DNA of 7,110 bases from Phycisphaerales bacterium (lineage in GTDB: Bacteria > Planctomycetota > Phycisphaerae > Phycisphaerales > SM1A02), in assembly GCA_022447165.1 (NCBI GenBank), contig JAKVBR010000086.1:1-7110 (forward strand), in the 5' to 3' direction. The notes beneath the pieces were generated by a model. The model made no database searches. It saw only the letters and a list, made by a program, of their open reading frames with translations, and was not told where the DNA came from. Shown here piece by piece: positions 5,605-7,110 of the stretch. The position numbers and the translations under genes were made by a program. Every line of letters starts with the position of its first letter. The first letter of the stretch is position 1.

Positions 5605-6746
5605 TGCCTCAGCGAAGTCATTTGCCAATCTTTTCACTTCATGCAGGGTGGCTTGTTGTGTTTGCTGCTGCATTACTCACATGGCTTGGGATTGAAACGA
5701 TTGAGACAACAAGGCCAGCAACATCATCTCGGCAACTTATCCTAGCGATGGTGGGCGTGTTTGCAGCGTATTGTGTGTTGTTCATCCCAGTCAACCGAAT
5801 GCGCCAAGCAAGCCCATGGTTTTTTGGTTTCGGATTAGTTCTACTCGTTGTGCTGATTATTCCAGGTGTACCAGATTTTTTAGTTCACCCGAGGAATGGC
5901 GCGAGGCGATGGATCAATGTCGTTGTGATGGACATGCAGCCCTCTGAACTGGTCAAAATTGGATTTGTCCTAGCACTCGCTTCTTATCTGCGATTCAAAC
6001 AGCATTACAGGGAGATGAAGGGCTTGTTGATCGTTCTTGCGATTGCAATCCCTCCGATGCTACTCATCGTTGTCGAGCCAGATTTGGGGACAGCAATGCT
6101 CTTCCTTCCTGCGCTCATTGCAATGCTCGTTGCAGCAGGAGCAAAATTTAAACACCTCGTCATCATTGCATGCATTGGAATCACTGCATCGCTTGCGATG
6201 TATCCACTGCTACGCCCACATCAAAAAGACAGGATTCAAGCACTCATCGCCCAAATTGAGGGAGATGATCGCTTTGAACAATCTATTGGATATCAAGGTG
6301 CTCGCGCGATGACATTGATTGGTGCTGGCGGTATGGCGGGTGTTTCAAAAGATAAAGCAGCTGAATTGCTCAAAGCAAATCACTTGCCAGAAGAACACAA
6401 TGACATGATTTTTGCAGTGATCTGCTTGCGCTTCGGTTTAGTTGGAGCAATTGGAATGTGGAGTTTGTACCTCATGTTGGCTGCAGGTGGGCTGATTGCT
6501 GCAGTAGCGTGCAGAGACCCATTCCCTCGGCTTGTTTCTGTTGGCTTGACTGCAATGATCTTAGGTCAAATGGTTATTAACACTGCAATGACACTTGGCA
6601 TTGCACCAATTACGGGCTTAACACTTCCATTTGTGAGTGCCGGCGGTTCAAGTTTAGTTGTGACATGGTGTATGGCGGGTATATTGTTTAATATTGCAAG
6701 ACACCGCGATCCTATGATGACACGTGAAGGATTTATGTTTAGTTAA
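5604..6746 (+). CDS. rodA: RodA, SEDS-family peptidoglycan glycosyltransferase
   Basis: RodA is an integral membrane protein that polymerises lipid II into glycan strands for side-wall growth, working with PBP2. The 380-residue protein is near the usual size (E. coli 370) and is strongly hydrophobic, with about ten membrane helices. SEDS motifs are present: NGARRWI (98-104), QPSELVKI (112-119), EPDLGTA (158-164), LPEEHNDMIFAV (261-272) and ITGLTLPFVSAGGSS (336-350). D267 in HNDMIF matches the essential aspartate of RodA (HTDFIF in E. coli, where N replaces T here). The start ATG overlaps the mrdA stop as TGATG, so translation is probably coupled. A GAGAGG lies 13 bases upstream, somewhat far for a normal ribosome binding site. 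Position directly after a PBP2 gene favours RodA over FtsW or SpoVE. Confidence 0.95.
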   Translation: MPQRSHLPIFSLHAGWLVVFAAALLTWLGIETIETTRPATSSRQLILAMVGVFAAYCVLFIPVNRMRQASPWFFGFGLVLLVVLIIPGVPDFLVHPRNGARRWINVVVMDMQPSELVKIGFVLALASYLRFKQHYREMKGLLIVLAIAIPPMLLIVVEPDLGTAMLFLPALIAMLVAAGAKFKHLVIIACIGITASLAMYPLLRPHQKDRIQALIAQIEGDDRFEQSIGYQGARAMTLIGAGGMAGVSKDKAAELLKANHLPEEHNDMIFAVICLRFGLVGAIGMWSLYLMLAAGGLIAAVACRDPFPRLVSVGLTAMILGQMVINTAMTLGIAPITGLTLPFVSAGGSSLVVTWCMAGILFNIARHRDPMMTREGFMFS

Positions 6747-6756
6747 GAGTTGTGCT

Positions 6757-7110
6757 GTGAGTAAAGATTTAAATATCCCACAATCATTTATTGAAGAAGT
6801 TGCATCGCTTGGCATTGAGTTTGATGCAGGTGATGTTGATGCGCTCGCAAGTTATCTGCATTTGTTGTATGAAAAAAATCAGGTCATGAATCTGACCGCA
6901 GTAAAGTCAATTGAAGATGCGTGGGAAAGGCATCTCTACGATTCGTTGACTTTGTTGCCAATACTCTCGGAACTTCAATGTGAACACGTCATCGATGTTG
7001 GAAGTGGAGGAGGGTTGCCTGGCATTCCACTTGCAATAACATTGCCTGAAATGACATTTGTGCTTGTCGAAACGACAAAGAAGAAGGCGTTGTTTTTACA
7101 TGAAGTCGTC
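6757..7110 (+). CDS. rsmG: 16S rRNA (guanine-527 N7) methyltransferase, 3' end outside window
   Basis: RsmG (GidB) uses S-adenosylmethionine to make m7G at position 527 (E. coli numbering) of 16S rRNA; loss in other bacteria gives low-level streptomycin resistance. The 118 residues seen here, out of about 210 expected, include the family signatures NQVMNLTAV, ERHLYDSL, the SAM-binding loop DVGSGGGLPGIPLA and VLVETTKKKALFL. The start is taken as GTG at 6757: the frame has no suitable ATG or TTG nearby, the next in-frame ATG lies inside the conserved NQVMNLTAV region, and a weak AAGAG (6745-6749) lies 7 bases upstream. It begins 10 bases after rodA stops, so it is probably the third gene of the mrdA-rodA transcript. 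The frame runs open to the window edge with no sign of damage. Confidence 0.93.
   Translation, partial: MSKDLNIPQSFIEEVASLGIEFDAGDVDALASYLHLLYEKNQVMNLTAVKSIEDAWERHLYDSLTLLPILSELQCEHVIDVGSGGGLPGIPLAITLPEMTFVLVETTKKKALFLHEVV

Overview
The window is a 7.1 kb piece of bacterial chromosome with ordinary housekeeping content on two diverging arms. Base composition looks close to balanced, except for a GC-rich patch at about 2341-2450. The organism is uncertain. Gram-negative-style wall and surface genes, the left-arm order (glmU-like, prs, rplY), the Prs motif PDVGNVKVA and a one-domain GlmU would suit a planctomycete relative, possibly of the Phycisphaerae type. That is a low-confidence inference made without a database search.

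Left arm, minus strand, read from about 3356 down to 1: a family 2 glycosyltransferase (2538-3356); a 238-base gap with a good sigma-70-like promoter at its upstream end and a GC-rich, strongly foldable stretch; tRNA-Gln(UUG) (2228-2299); a short GlmU-type uridylyltransferase (1413-2207); prs for PRPP synthase (430-1416); and the start of rplY for ribosomal protein L25 (1-411, cut by the window edge). The tRNA and the three protein genes are packed with gaps of 20 bases or less or a 4-base overlap, so they are probably one transcript. They link wall-precursor sugar activation, nucleotide precursor supply and translation.

Right arm, plus strand, from 3430 to the end: mrdA (PBP2 transpeptidase, 3430-5604), rodA (SEDS glycosyltransferase, 5604-6746) and the start of rsmG (16S rRNA m7G methyltransferase, 6757 to the edge). 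mrdA and rodA overlap by one base, and rsmG starts ten bases after rodA. PBP2 and RodA together form the peptidoglycan synthase core of the elongation machinery.

No mobile element, CRISPR array or obvious defence system is present. The parts least explained by known genes are the probable structured RNA or long leader between the promoter and tRNA-Gln, the palindrome that could hide the ribosome binding site of the glmU-like gene, and the substrate-pocket changes in the short GlmU-like protein.
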